35,232 nt of DNA from Bacteroidales bacterium (GCA_016296345.1 JAEDJL010000021.1:1-35232), one strand, 5' to 3'. Counted from the stretch's first letter, positions 6,991 to 15,546 are shown. Program-made: numbers and translations. The notes: a model not told the origin generated them from the sequence alone.

Positions 6991-8232
6991 ATGAATGTTA
7001 TTCGCACTTTTTCCTGCAAGGCAATCTTCCCTGTGTTGATATTGCTGTCTTGTTGTGTTACTCTGCCAGCCTTTTTCAAGAGTTTTTCGTTGCTCCTTTT
7101 GTTTTTGGTGCTTGCTTTGAGCGGAGAGCTGTTCTCCTGCAAGTACAAACTCAAAAGCATTCTCCGAGCTGACAATCCTTTGTTGTGGCTTGTGGGGCTG
7201 TATGTGCTTCATTGCGTTGGTATGCTTTGGAGCCAAGATGTAAAGCTCGGCTTTGACGACTTGGCAATCAAGTTGCCGATGTTGCTTGTGCCGCTGTTGT
7301 TTTTGTTTGTTCCCAAACGCATGGTTGTACGCAGGCGGTTGTGGCTGTATGCCTTGGTTTTTGTGTGCGGATTGGTGGGTTATGAGCTTGTTTTGTTTGC
7401 AAAGGCTGTGATTGCAGGGGGCGGCATTGCCAACATACTCAGAACTTACGGCGTTTGTCTGCACCATACTTACAGGGCATTGGCTTGCGATATGGCTTTG
7501 ATTGCACTCTACAAGATGCCTTTGGCAAAGGTGGCGGGTTGTTCTTCAAAGCGTTCTGCTGTTGTTCGGTTTGCTCTTATGGCTTTGCTTAACTTTTTTG
7601 TGGCAATGATGTATTCGCGAATGGGTTTTTTCATATTGCTTGCCGCAGATGCTCTCATATTGCTTGATACTCTCTTTGTGCGAAAGGTCTATGGGGAGAC
7701 TGTGGCAATGCTTGTGATAATTTTGCTTACGCTCGGCTTGACTTTCGGCAACGAGAGGTTTGGAAAAAGATACAAAACAATACATGAGTTGGAGAACCAA
7801 AAGAAAGACACAAAGCCGAAAGCCGACAGACCGCTCATCTATGCAAATGCTCTCAACCTGATTGGTCAAAATCCGATTTTGGGAGCAGGTACGGGCGATG
7901 TGAAGCAGGCGATGACCGATTTTTATAAAAGTCATGGAATAACAGAAAGCTACCTCAATCCTCACAATCAGTTCTTGCAGACTGCAATCGCCATTGGCTG
8001 TGTGGGCTTGGCTGTGTTGCTGATGGTTTATCTTTGTTTTGCTTTGAGGTTGTTTGACAAGGGGGCTTATCTTTTGGTGTCGGCTGTTTTGCTTTCGGCG
8101 GTTTGTATGCTTACCGAGAGCATTTTGGAGCGGCAGATGGGAGTTCATCTGTGCGTCTTTGCATACTGTTGGCTCAATGTGATGACAACCAAAAAGAGGA
8201 GCTGCAAAGGCAACTCCTCTTTTGGTTTTTGA
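6991..8232 (+). CDS. O-antigen ligase/polymerase family (Wzy/WaaL-like) membrane protein
   Basis: 413 residues, with about ten hydrophobic segments along the length and a larger polar loop at roughly residues 255-315. That loop contains the family hallmark NPHNQFLQ (near residue 325), followed by the last transmembrane segments; this arrangement is that of the Wzy_C/O-antigen ligase family, which joins or polymerises undecaprenyl-linked glycans at the periplasmic face of the inner membrane. The substrate cannot be told from sequence. It stands alone on the plus strand with its own promoter at 6954. Its final codons overlap a strong terminator hairpin (8192-8223), and it converges on the gene ending at 8250. 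Confidence 0.85.
   Translation: MNVIRTFSCKAIFPVLILLSCCVTLPAFFKSFSLLLLFLVLALSGELFSCKYKLKSILRADNPLLWLVGLYVLHCVGMLWSQDVKLGFDDLAIKLPMLLVPLLFLFVPKRMVVRRRLWLYALVFVCGLVGYELVLFAKAVIAGGGIANILRTYGVCLHHTYRALACDMALIALYKMPLAKVAGCSSKRSAVVRFALMALLNFFVAMMYSRMGFFILLAADALILLDTLFVRKVYGETVAMLVIILLTLGLTFGNERFGKRYKTIHELENQKKDTKPKADRPLIYANALNLIGQNPILGAGTGDVKQAMTDFYKSHGITESYLNPHNQFLQTAIAIGCVGLAVLLMVYLCFALRLFDKGAYLLVSAVLLSAVCMLTESILERQMGVHLCVFAYCWLNVMTTKKRSCKGNSSFGF
8192..8223 (+). terminator. Rho-independent terminator overlapping the end of the CDS
   Basis: Arms AAAAGAGGAG (8192-8201) and CTCCTCTTTT (8214-8223) are perfectly complementary over 10 bp, with inner GC/GC pairing, followed by GGTTTTTG. The hairpin lies inside the last 14 codons of the ligase-like gene, so the coding end and the terminator share sequence. 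It may also serve the converging gene. Confidence 0.8.
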
Positions 8233-8249
8233 GGCTGCAAAAAGAGCCT

Positions 8250-8636
8250 TTATTCTTCTTCGGTATTGTCTCTTGTGTCGGCAATGTCCCCAATGTCGGA
8301 ATAGTCTCCGTGAACCAACACAAATTTGTCCTTTCCGCCTTCGTCGTCTTCTGCATCTCCTCCGACAAGGTCTTCGTCGGCTTTTGAAAGTCCGAATGCC
8401 TCCTTCTCAAATTCTTCTTCCGAAAAATTGGTGTCAATAACCAAATCGACTTTGACCATATATACTGCATCGTCTGTTTCCAATGGCACAACGTAAAGGA
8501 TAGAGCCGTCGGGTTTTGTTATTTTCTGTGCGGCCTCGGCGTAACCTTCTCCATACCTTTCGTCAAACGCATCTCGTGCTTCTTGCGGCAGTTTGTCGTA
8601 GCTCTTAATCAAATGTTTTTTGTCTTGTGCTTTCAT
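8250..8636 (-). CDS. Conserved-looking acidic protein of unknown function
   Basis: 128 residues from the ATG at 8636. A longer open frame reaches 8864, but its added N-terminus overlaps the preceding gene and looks like translated intergenic DNA. The first ~75 residues (SYDKLPQEARDAFDERYGEG, then a VVPLETDDAVYMVKVD strand) look like a small folded domain. The rest is very acidic (runs of D/E around GGDAEDDEGG and the final DNTEEE). No catalytic motif, signal peptide or membrane segment is visible. It lies 122 bp after the sigma partner gene on the same strand and could be transcribed with it or from a weak TATTATTGC box upstream. Function unknown. Confidence 0.7.
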   Translation of the reverse strand: MKAQDKKHLIKSYDKLPQEARDAFDERYGEGYAEAAQKITKPDGSILYVVPLETDDAVYMVKVDLVIDTNFSEEEFEKEAFGLSKADEDLVGGDAEDDEGGKDKFVLVHGDYSDIGDIADTRDNTEEE

Positions 8637-8758
8637 CTGTAAATCTCCAAATTTTTTGCAATAATACGGAGTTTGACCATATTGAAAGCACGTTTTGAAA
8701 TATTTTTTTGGAAGTTTTTTATCATCAGTCTGTGTATCAGTCGAATAAAAATACGATT

Positions 8759-9619
8759 TTATCTTATTACATTGATAGAACCTTTGAATATTTTGCAGTT
8801 TGAGCCTTGTTTTACTGCCAAATTGTAGAAATAAACTCCTTGCGGAACACCTTGTGCGTCCCAATTGTTTTGGTATCCGCGTACATTGAAAATCACTTTG
8901 TTGTTTCTGTCAAAGATAATCAGCTCGTTGTCGGGATAGTTTTCGAGGTTGAAAATGGCAAAAAAGTCGTTCACTCCGTCGTTGTTGGGAGTTATCACGT
9001 TGGGTATGCGTATCTTGATTTCGGGAAGGGCTTCGACCGGCTTGGGAGCGGCTTTTGTGCTTTGGGTATTTTGAGCTGTCTTTTCGACAGGCGGTTTTTG
9101 TTCGCTTGTGCCTGCCTTGCTTTGACTGTCTTCGCTCTTTGGCTTTGCAGGAGCTTGTATGGCAAGAGGAGCAGGGGAGACAGGTTCTGTGATTGGAGCT
9201 TGTGCGGCAGCGTCGGTGGCTTCCACTTTGAGAGTATCGGCATAATGAGAGACTGTTTTGCTGCCTTGCTCTTTGGCAAGGGGAGCTTGCTTTTCGGGAG
9301 CGTCGATTGGCTCTTCTTGAAGGAGAGTTGTGGTAGTTTCAACAGGCGTTTGAACAATCTGTTGAGGCGTTTTGTCATCTGACACAAGCAGATAAACGCC
9401 CGTAAACAAGCCTGCGGCACTTGCAATCGCTATCAGGCTCTTGCCGAGAGTTGAGATGCCCTTTGATATGCTTGCAGCCTTGTTGGCAGAGTGAGCAGAG
9501 CTTTGAGCGTCCGCCGATGCCGAAGCCTCCATTTTTGCCTCCAAACGCTGCCAAAGGTCTGCCGAAACCTCCTCGGTGTCGTTTTCCAATCGTTTTTTGA
9601 ATAGTTCCTCTATGTCCAT
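8759..9619 (-). CDS. Probable membrane anti-sigma-like protein with CHU_C/gliding-type C-terminal domain
   Basis: 286 residues from the ATG at 9619; a TTG six bases earlier is less likely. A short cytoplasmic N-terminus (~59 residues, with SADLWQRLEAKM) is followed by one membrane segment (60-79), a long Pro/Ala/Thr/Lys-rich spacer (~85-195), and a C-terminal domain starting IPNVITPNNDGVNDFF and ending KGSINVIR. That domain is the CHU_C / gliding motility C-terminal type, normally found on secreted Bacteroidetes proteins. The gene starts 2 bp after the ECF sigma factor stop, so translational coupling is likely. Small N-terminal domain, single membrane segment and position suggest an anti-sigma role, but no recognised zinc anti-sigma motif is seen, so this is inference. 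Confidence 0.75.
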   Translation of the reverse strand: MDIEELFKKRLENDTEEVSADLWQRLEAKMEASASADAQSSAHSANKAASISKGISTLGKSLIAIASAAGLFTGVYLLVSDDKTPQQIVQTPVETTTTLLQEEPIDAPEKQAPLAKEQGSKTVSHYADTLKVEATDAAAQAPITEPVSPAPLAIQAPAKPKSEDSQSKAGTSEQKPPVEKTAQNTQSTKAAPKPVEALPEIKIRIPNVITPNNDGVNDFFAIFNLENYPDNELIIFDRNNKVIFNVRGYQNNWDAQGVPQGVYFYNLAVKQGSNCKIFKGSINVIR

Positions 9620-9621
9620 AC

Positions 9622-10176
9622 TCAATATGTTCTTCTTTTTTCAATATCCGTCAAATAAAGTTTGAGCTTTTGTTTTGCTCTGTACACCAATGTTTTTACC
9701 ACGTTGGCATTTGTTTTGAGTTCTTTGGCGACCTCGGCGTATGAATAGCCGTCAATGACAATCATGTTGAAGGCTGTCTTTTGCCTTTCGCCAAGGCTGT
9801 CCAAGGCTTCGTAGAGTTCTTCTTTTGAAAACCTTTCAGACATTTCCTTGTCGGCACTTTCGCCTGCCATATTCTCCACCGGCTCGTTGCTTAGTGCGAT
9901 AGTCGCTCGTTGATAGACCGAAAGGCAGTTGTTAATCATCACTTTCCTCAGCCAACCCTCGAAGCTGCCTCTGCCGTCGTAGGAGGAAATTTTGGCAAAC
10001 GCACGGATAAAACCGTCAATCAGGTTATCCTCTGCCTCAACCTTGCTCGAAGAATAACGCCTGCACACAGCAGCCATAGAATTCTTGAATTGCTCAAAAA
10101 TCTTTCGCTGTGCCTCCTTGTCGTTTTGGCAACAAAGCCTTATCAATTCTTCGATTGTATCCTTGTTTTCCTCCAT
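9622..10176 (-). CDS. ECF-type RNA polymerase sigma factor
   Basis: 184 residues, start ATG at 10176. Region 2 includes DNLIDGFIRAFAKISSYDGR and GSFEGWLRKVMINNC; region 4 is LDSLGERQKTAFNMIVIDGY followed by the HTH SYAEVAKELKTNANVVKTLV. Size and layout are those of Bacteroidetes ECF factors. It is followed within 2 bp by the probable membrane partner, a typical sigma/anti-sigma pairing. Upstream a TATGCTTG box just before the start is one base off the -7 consensus. The regulon is unknown. Confidence 0.9.
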   Translation of the reverse strand: MEENKDTIEELIRLCCQNDKEAQRKIFEQFKNSMAAVCRRYSSSKVEAEDNLIDGFIRAFAKISSYDGRGSFEGWLRKVMINNCLSVYQRATIALSNEPVENMAGESADKEMSERFSKEELYEALDSLGERQKTAFNMIVIDGYSYAEVAKELKTNANVVKTLVYRAKQKLKLYLTDIEKRRTY

Positions 10177-10236
10177 GTTTCACAAGCATAGACAGAGAAA
10201 AATCAAAAAAGTAAACACTTTGGAGCAAAAAAATTT

Positions 10237-12555
10237 TCAATTCACTGTAAAAACTGTGCTGAGGGTTTTGTTATCTTGCTCAAACACAAGAGTATAACAG
10301 CCTTTCGGTAAATTGATGCTTATTTGCGAAATTTGGCAATTTGCAGCTGCTTTTTCGCTTTGGAGAGTGCGACCGAGATTGTCAAAGATAGTTATGCGGG
10401 CATCGGACTTGACAGTCGGGTGTTCGACAGTGAGAGTATCTTTGCAAGGGTTCGGGAATACTTTCAGAGCTTTGCTTTGAGGCTCGGGGGAGTTTGTGCC
10501 GACAGCCTGACGATTGCCCATTGCCATAATGTAATCGCCTTGACGCAAAGTAACAGAGATATATCCAGAAGAGGAAGTCGGACGCTCAAAATCTACAACC
10601 TCCCATTCGGAAAGAGCATCGGGACGATAAAACAGAAGAAGGGAATCGATGTTTGAGTAAGATGTCAAAAGAGAATTGTCAAAGGCTGCCTCGGAAGCTG
10701 ATGCCTCAAAATAAAATCGGGCTTCTATGTCGGCTTTGTCAAGGTTTATGCCTTCAAGTGTCCAATAGTGCTTGTCGGAAAAGCGTTCCACTCCGTGCTT
10801 CTGCACATCTTGCCTTTCGCCAAGCCAATTCAGGGTGGCTCTCACAAGAACAGTGTCGGTGCAGTTGCGAACAAAGATACGGAAGTAGGAGTTGTCAAAC
10901 TTGTAGAGACCGTCTTGGTCAATCGTTTTGTAAGAATCGGTTGTCAAATCGAAAAACTCTTCGTCCATGTCCAAGAATGCGGCAACGGGAGTGAAGGGCA
11001 GAGAAAACGTATGTTCTTCCCCATTTTCGCTTGCGACGATTTGGCGTTTGCAAGTGTTGAAATCGGCGTCCATAAAGGTTATCGGAAGTCGGATATTTGC
11101 TGCCGCAGTATTGTCGTCGTGCAGCGTGCGAGATTGGATTTGCACCGTGGCAGAGTTTTCTTGCGGGGTGAAACGACTGATGCAGAAGTGGTGCAAAACA
11201 GTATCAAAAACGTAATAGTCGAAAAAGTCAGTCAGGTCGATGCCCGAGTATGCCGACAGGCTGTCTCTCATTATCAAAGAAGAGACATTGGCAAAGGCAA
11301 AGTCCGAAAGCAGCTTCCTTACCGACGAATAGAAAAGGCTGTCTCCCATATAGGCTTTGAGGCTCATTGCAACCAAAGCCCCCTTGTCGTAAATGGTGGA
11401 AGAGTAGGTCAGAGTGCTGTCCGCTCCATACAGAGGGAACACTCCTTCGGTGCGAGGCAGGGTTTTTAGAACGCTCTCGGCTTTCTTGCGGAAGTGTTTC
11501 TTTGCATAGTCGGCTCCATACATGGCTTCCAAGTTGAGTTTCTCGGTAAAGGTTGTCCAACCCTCGTTAATCCACATATCGCCTGCCGTTTGGCAAGTAA
11601 CAAGATTGCCAAACCACGAATGCCCGAACTCATGCACTATGACAGATTGAGCATTGTCGGAAAAAGATGCTGCAAGCGAGTGAGCTAAACTTATATTGTC
11701 CACATGCTCCATGCTTCCCATTGTGGTGGTGCAGTATCCCACCCGATTGAAAGGAAAAGCCCCGAAGCATCTTTCCATGTTTGCAAATGCCAAGTCGAAC
11801 TTCTCGAAGTTGCGATACACCTCCGCACTATCCGAAGCAAAGTAATACACCTGCAAAGGCACAGTTTGGTTTTGACCCTCCAAGTCTCTTTCCAACAAAT
11901 CGAAGTCGGCAATGGTCATGCTTGCCAAGTAGGTGGGAACAGGCTGCGAAAGCGTCCAATGGTATGTGCAACAGTCCTCTCCATACGACACAGAGTCCCG
12001 GCGTCCCGAGCAGACAGCTCTCACATTGTTGTTGGTGGTGATGTGAAACTTGAAGGTGGCTTTGTCGGTAAAGCTGTCGTTGCACGCAAACCAGCTCCTG
12101 CCATAGGTGTGAGGGTAGTCGGCAAAGGCAACTCCCAAGTTATATATAATATGTGGCTCATAGTGAATGCCGCCCCAAGAGTAAGGTTCGAGAACCTGCC
12201 CTCCGTTGTAATATACCTCCACATTGATAACCGAATTGGCAGCAACGTAGTCGGGAAGAGCAATCCTCAGTTTGTTGGCATCATAAGAAAAGCCGACAGG
12301 TTGAGCATTGACCCTTACCGAATCGACATTGTGGTTTTTCAAATCCAACGAAAGAGAATCGAAAACAACGGACGAAAGCCTCATGGTTATTTTTGTGTGT
12401 CCTATATGCCGATTGGGTTGAAGGTGATTGACGTCCAAGAAAATCTCATACTCGTAAACGTCATACAAAGTGGTCTGTGCTTTGAGTGAAGAGAACAATC
12501 CGCAGCAGCACAGCAGGCAAAGAATTATCAGCAAAGTCGATTTGTTTGTTTTCAT
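10237..12555 (-). CDS. Secreted M1-family zinc aminopeptidase with T9SS sorting domain
   Basis: 772 residues from the ATG at 12555; the open frame reaches 12615 but the signal peptide (MKTNKST, then a hydrophobic stretch, cleavage near LKAQ) and the promoter at 12593 fix this start. Zinc motif HEFGHSWFGN (His308, Glu309, His312) with the distal Glu331 in WINEGW is the M1 gluzincin signature. The exopeptidase motif GAMEN appears as GSMEH (280-284), so terminal amine recognition may differ. The last ~75 residues (FPNPCKDTLTVE ... YTLVFEQDNK) form a type A T9SS C-terminal domain, predicting outer-membrane secretion and surface anchoring. Probable role is peptide degradation outside the cell. Confidence 0.92.
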   Translation of the reverse strand: MKTNKSTLLIILCLLCCCGLFSSLKAQTTLYDVYEYEIFLDVNHLQPNRHIGHTKITMRLSSVVFDSLSLDLKNHNVDSVRVNAQPVGFSYDANKLRIALPDYVAANSVINVEVYYNGGQVLEPYSWGGIHYEPHIIYNLGVAFADYPHTYGRSWFACNDSFTDKATFKFHITTNNNVRAVCSGRRDSVSYGEDCCTYHWTLSQPVPTYLASMTIADFDLLERDLEGQNQTVPLQVYYFASDSAEVYRNFEKFDLAFANMERCFGAFPFNRVGYCTTTMGSMEHVDNISLAHSLAASFSDNAQSVIVHEFGHSWFGNLVTCQTAGDMWINEGWTTFTEKLNLEAMYGADYAKKHFRKKAESVLKTLPRTEGVFPLYGADSTLTYSSTIYDKGALVAMSLKAYMGDSLFYSSVRKLLSDFAFANVSSLIMRDSLSAYSGIDLTDFFDYYVFDTVLHHFCISRFTPQENSATVQIQSRTLHDDNTAAANIRLPITFMDADFNTCKRQIVASENGEEHTFSLPFTPVAAFLDMDEEFFDLTTDSYKTIDQDGLYKFDNSYFRIFVRNCTDTVLVRATLNWLGERQDVQKHGVERFSDKHYWTLEGINLDKADIEARFYFEASASEAAFDNSLLTSYSNIDSLLLFYRPDALSEWEVVDFERPTSSSGYISVTLRQGDYIMAMGNRQAVGTNSPEPQSKALKVFPNPCKDTLTVEHPTVKSDARITIFDNLGRTLQSEKAAANCQISQISINLPKGCYTLVFEQDNKTLSTVFTVN

Positions 12556-12584
12556 CTTGCAATCCGATTTTTGGTGTTTGGAAT

Positions 12585-12593
12585 GCAAAGTTA
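12585..12593 (-). promoter_or_regulatory. Promoter -7 box for M1 peptidase
   Basis: Minus-strand TAACTTTGC, an exact -7 match, 30 bp before the ATG at 12555. Confidence 0.7.
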
Positions 12594-12656
12594 CAAAAAA
12601 CACGAATAGAAACAAAAAAGGCTGTCTTCAAATGCTGAAAACAACCCTTGTCCGAG

Positions 12657-12729
12657 TGACCAAGCCGGGGCTCGAACCCGGGACCCCATCCTTAAAAGGG
12701 ATGTGCTCTACCTGCTGAGCTACTTGGTC
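12657..12729 (-). tRNA. tRNA-Lys (anticodon TTT)
   Basis: Minus-strand cloverleaf of 73 nt. Acceptor GACCAAG/CTTGGTC is perfect (7 bp), the D arm holds AGCTCAGCAGGTAGAGC, and the anticodon stem CATCC/GGATG encloses CTTTTAA with anticodon TTT at 12696-12694. The T arm CCGGG..CCCGG encloses TTCGAGC, and the discriminator is A at 12657. No CCA is encoded, as is common in this phylum. Confidence 0.97.
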
Positions 12730-12743
12730 TGCCAAATGCGAGT

Positions 12744-12752
12744 GCAAAGGTA
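12744..12752 (-). promoter_or_regulatory. Promoter -7 box for tRNA-Lys
   Basis: Minus-strand TACCTTTGC, 14 bp before the mature 5' end of the tRNA. The 193 bp from here to the HxlR gene stop hold nothing recognised. Confidence 0.7.
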
Positions 12753-12945
12753 CAACTTTTTCGTAAATCGGCAAATTTTTTCGCCTAAAAAAAGCAGTTA
12801 TTTTGTCAATGTGCTGAAACACACTCTTATAATCTTCTTGCCGATTTGTCATTAAGGCAACAAAAATGCTCTCTTTTCTCTCGATACAGAGCCTTTTTGA
12901 GCGAAAAAGTCGGCGAGTGTCAAAATAAAAATCACCAAAGAACGA

Positions 12946-13311
12946 TTAAAGTTCGTTTCTCTCTCGGACTATTTCCTCAAAGTTGTCTATTGCCCACTGG
13001 ATTACAGGATTGAACACCTGCATAAACGACAATCCTCGCTCGCTCATGCCGTATTCGACGTGCGGAGGCACTTCTGCAAACACTGTTCTTGTGATTAAGC
13101 CGTCTTCTACAAGGTGTTTGAGCGTTGAAGAGAGGACTTTTTGAGAAATGTCGGGCAGAGCCTTTTGCAAAGACGAGAAACGCATTGCCTGCCCGCTGAC
13201 TGACAGAGAGTGCAAGACAAGAAGCGACCACTTATCGCTTATTCTCGAAAGAATATTCCTTATCGGACAATCGGGAAAGAGGCTTTCTCTTAATTCAACA
13301 GGATAAGACAT
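12946..13311 (-). CDS. HxlR-family winged-helix transcription regulator
   Basis: 121 residues from the ATG at 13311 (an upstream TTG is less likely). HxlR hallmarks: an N-terminal cysteine in PDCPIRNIL (Cys ~14), ISDKWSLLVLHSL, the helix SSLQKALPDISQKVLSSTLK, and the wing region ITRTVFAEVPPHVEYGMSE ending in a helix near WAIDNF. These small dimeric regulators respond to oxidants or small electrophiles, often through the conserved Cys. It follows the cupin gene with an 84-bp gap holding a hairpin, so it may regulate or be co-transcribed with it. The target is not known. Confidence 0.9.
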   Translation of the reverse strand: MSYPVELRESLFPDCPIRNILSRISDKWSLLVLHSLSVSGQAMRFSSLQKALPDISQKVLSSTLKHLVEDGLITRTVFAEVPPHVEYGMSERGLSFMQVFNPVIQWAIDNFEEIVRERNEL

Positions 13312-13333
13312 ATAGTTTGTTCGTTTATAAGCC

Positions 13334-13369
13334 AAAACGGAGAAAGCAAACTTCTATTGCATTTCTCCG
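13334..13369 (-). terminator. Hairpin between cupin and HxlR genes
   Basis: Arms CGGAGAAA (13338-13345) and TTTCTCCG (13362-13369) are perfectly complementary over 8 bp, with a 16-nt loop. On the minus strand four T residues follow, so it may end or attenuate the cupin transcript. The loop is long and the T-run short, so a regulatory hairpin before HxlR is also possible. Confidence 0.45.
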
Positions 13370-13395
13370 CTTTGTTTTTGGTAAAGTGCGACTTC

Positions 13396-13791
13396 CTACT
13401 GCTCGACTACCGCATCACTCATCACACACTGCTCCAAAGAGTTCTCTTTGGCTTGCATACAAAGGTAAACGAAAGCTCCGCTTCCTGTGTTTCTGTTTGT
13501 ACGCTTTACCATAGGGGCAATCCTTATGATGTCTCCTTCTTTTACTTCAACATCTTTGCCGTCCAAGGTAAACACACCCTGACCCGAAATGATGAAATAA
13601 ACTTCCTCGTTTTGCTTGTGGCTGTGTACAAAAGGGACTGCCTCACCTGCTGCAAGAGACCCCACAGACAACTCCATGCTTGTCAAGTTCAACACATCTT
13701 TTGCAAATACCTTTCCTGCAAAACAGGATAAAGCTCCGATTTCTCCAAGGCTGTAACCATTGCCTTGCTCTTTCAATTTCAACTCTGTCAT
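13396..13791 (-). CDS. Small cupin-fold protein
   Basis: 131 residues from the ATG at 13791. The single cupin barrel has motif 1 VPFVHSHKQNEEVYFIISGQ (two His and a Glu, metal-ligand pattern) at about 63-82 and the GDIIRIAP motif 2 near 95-102, where the usual fourth His is replaced (MVKRTNRN). The metal site is therefore incomplete compared with classic cupins. Substrate unknown; such proteins often act on small metabolites or bind ligands. Own promoter at 13826; the HxlR gene follows on the same strand. Confidence 0.85.
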   Translation of the reverse strand: MTELKLKEQGNGYSLGEIGALSCFAGKVFAKDVLNLTSMELSVGSLAAGEAVPFVHSHKQNEEVYFIISGQGVFTLDGKDVEVKEGDIIRIAPMVKRTNRNTGSGAFVYLCMQAKENSLEQCVMSDAVVEQ

Positions 13792-13817
13792 ATAATATCT
13801 TTTTTGAATTTGGTGTT

Positions 13818-13826
13818 GCAAAGATA
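13818..13826 (-). promoter_or_regulatory. Promoter -7 box for cupin gene
   Basis: Minus-strand TATCTTTGC, exact -7 consensus, 27 bp before the ATG. Between here and the site array at 14019 (about 190 bp) nothing was recognised. Confidence 0.7.
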
Positions 13827-14018
13827 TGACGGCTTTTTGCTCTCTGCAAGAGCTTACTTTTCATGCACTTACTTACCTTGAAGAAACTTTTGTACCAAAT
13901 CAGACGATTGCAAAACAAAGATTTAACAATAATTAACTCATTAAATTCTCTCACCTTTTCCGCAAGTCTTGACCAAGGAGCTTAATCGTTGATTTTTAAT
14001 TGGTTTTTTCCGAGAAAA

Positions 14019-14119
14019 TAAATCGGCGTTTTGCAAAAATGAAACGGCGTTTTAACCGTCCTGAAACGCCGTTTTGTGATGCAAAAAACGCCGTGTTGCC
14101 AAGTGGCAAACGGCGTTCG
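14019..14119. repeat. Phased AAACGSCGTTT-type site array B (5 sites)
   Basis: Five near-palindromic cores have centres 14026, 14047, 14069, 14091 and 14113, spaced 21, 22, 22 and 22 bp. Cores are AATCGGCGTTT, AAACGGCGTTT, AAACGCCGTTT, AAACGCCGTGT and AAACGGCGTTC. The DNA between cores is not conserved. The last two cores also form the stem of the rseP terminator. Confidence 0.85.
14083..14117 (-). terminator. Rho-independent terminator after rseP, built from two repeat cores
   Basis: Outer arms AACGCCGT (14087-14094) and ACGGCGTT (14110-14117) and inner arms TTGCCA (14096-14101) and TGGCAA (14104-14109) make a long stem with a tiny loop. On the minus strand a T-run follows (14088-14083). It lies 31 bp after the rseP stop. 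Confidence 0.8.
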
Positions 14120-14147
14120 GAGTATTGAATCGAAAAATAAATATTTA

Positions 14148-15530
14148 TCAGAACTTGGAACTCAACCAGCGGTAGAGGTCGTTGCCGTTGGCATATATCA
14201 AGAGAGTGAACAGAAGTATCATTCCTATGGTTTGCGCCCTTGCAAGGAATTTCTCGCCGGGCTTTCTGCCTGTTATCATCTCCCAAAGCACAAACATGAC
14301 ATGACCTCCGTCCAAGGCAGGTATCGGAAGTATGTTCATGAAGGCAAGTATGATTGAAAGGAATGCGGTCATGTTCCAGAACATTATCCAATTCCATTCG
14401 GACGGGAACATAGAACCTATCGCTCCGAAGCCTCCGAGCTGTGATGCTCCTTCTTTTGTGAAGACCAACTTGAACTGCTTGACATAGCTTGTGAGGGTTT
14501 CGCAGCCTTGAACGATGCCGGCAGGCACTGACTCGAAGATGTTATACTCTGTTTTCTCGGTCTTGTATATCAATGCGGGATTTTTGCAAACTGCTCCGAT
14601 TTTTCCGTCCGCTCCCAAGGCAATGCGTGCCGTCTGCTCTTTGCCCGAGCGATAGAAGGTAAGCTCTATTTCTTGTCCCTGCTTGTTTGCAATCTCTTTT
14701 ACAAAGTCAGAGAACGAGGGAGTGGCAACTCCGTTGAGTGCCGTGATGCTGTCGCCAACTTTCATGCCGGCTTTTTCGGCTGCACTGCCGATTGCAAAGT
14801 TGTCGATGACAAACGGAAAGCGTGGTGTGGCAAACTGTGTGGCTTGTGAGGCGAGCATTTGTTTTGCAAAGTCTTTCGGAATGTCTATGTTGTGCTTTTT
14901 GCCGTCTCTTATGACGTTTACCTGCTTGGTGTTGTCCAAAAGGATTTGTTCCAAGGCGTCGGAAAGCTGTGTTACGGGCTTGCCGTCAATTCCTACTATG
15001 ATGTCTCCGTTTTGAAAGCCGTTTTTCAGTGCTGTTTCGGTATAGTCATATCCTTGTGTAACGTTTTGTATCGGCAGGGTTTCCTTTCCCCACACAAAGA
15101 GCATGGCAGAGAAAATTACTATCGCACCTATGAAGTTCATAAGTACGCCTCCCAACACTATGAGCAACCTTTGCCATGCTTTCTTGCTGCGATATTCCCA
15201 TGGTTGAGGTTCTGCCGGCAGGCTGTCTGCCGAAGTGTTGCTCTCGTCTATCATTCCGGCAATGGAACAATAGCCTCCCAAGGGAAGCCAACCGATGCCC
15301 CATTCGGTCTTTTCGGGGTGTTGAGAGAATTCTTCGGGAGCTTGTCGGCTGAAAAAGCACAAATGCCATTTTCCATCAAACTTCTTTGCTCTCAAAAGCG
15401 AAAAGTATGGGTTGAAAAAGAGGTAAAACTGTTCTACTCTCGTCTTAAAAAGTCTCGCAAACATGAAGTGTCCCAACTCATGTATGAAGACAAGAAACGA
15501 AAGGCTGAGGATAAGTGCTAAAATCTTCAT
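14148..15530 (-). CDS. rseP: RseP-type site-2 membrane metalloprotease
   Basis: 460 residues. Inner-membrane zinc protease of family M50 that cuts membrane-embedded substrates such as anti-sigma factors or signal peptide remnants. Zinc motif HELGH at 17-21 lies in the first membrane segment, with the third ligand in NILPIPALDGGH near the C-terminus. Two PDZ-like domains lie between: NGDIIVGIDGKPVTQL (~residue 175) and AGMKVGDSITALNGVATPSF (~255). Last gene of a minus-strand run, 16 bp after dxr. Its substrates might include the membrane sigma partner at 8759, but that is speculation. Confidence 0.95.
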   Translation of the reverse strand: MKILALILSLSFLVFIHELGHFMFARLFKTRVEQFYLFFNPYFSLLRAKKFDGKWHLCFFSRQAPEEFSQHPEKTEWGIGWLPLGGYCSIAGMIDESNTSADSLPAEPQPWEYRSKKAWQRLLIVLGGVLMNFIGAIVIFSAMLFVWGKETLPIQNVTQGYDYTETALKNGFQNGDIIVGIDGKPVTQLSDALEQILLDNTKQVNVIRDGKKHNIDIPKDFAKQMLASQATQFATPRFPFVIDNFAIGSAAEKAGMKVGDSITALNGVATPSFSDFVKEIANKQGQEIELTFYRSGKEQTARIALGADGKIGAVCKNPALIYKTEKTEYNIFESVPAGIVQGCETLTSYVKQFKLVFTKEGASQLGGFGAIGSMFPSEWNWIMFWNMTAFLSIILAFMNILPIPALDGGHVMFVLWEMITGRKPGEKFLARAQTIGMILLFTLLIYANGNDLYRWLSSKF

Positions 15531-15546
15531 CGTGTTTTTCTGTGTC

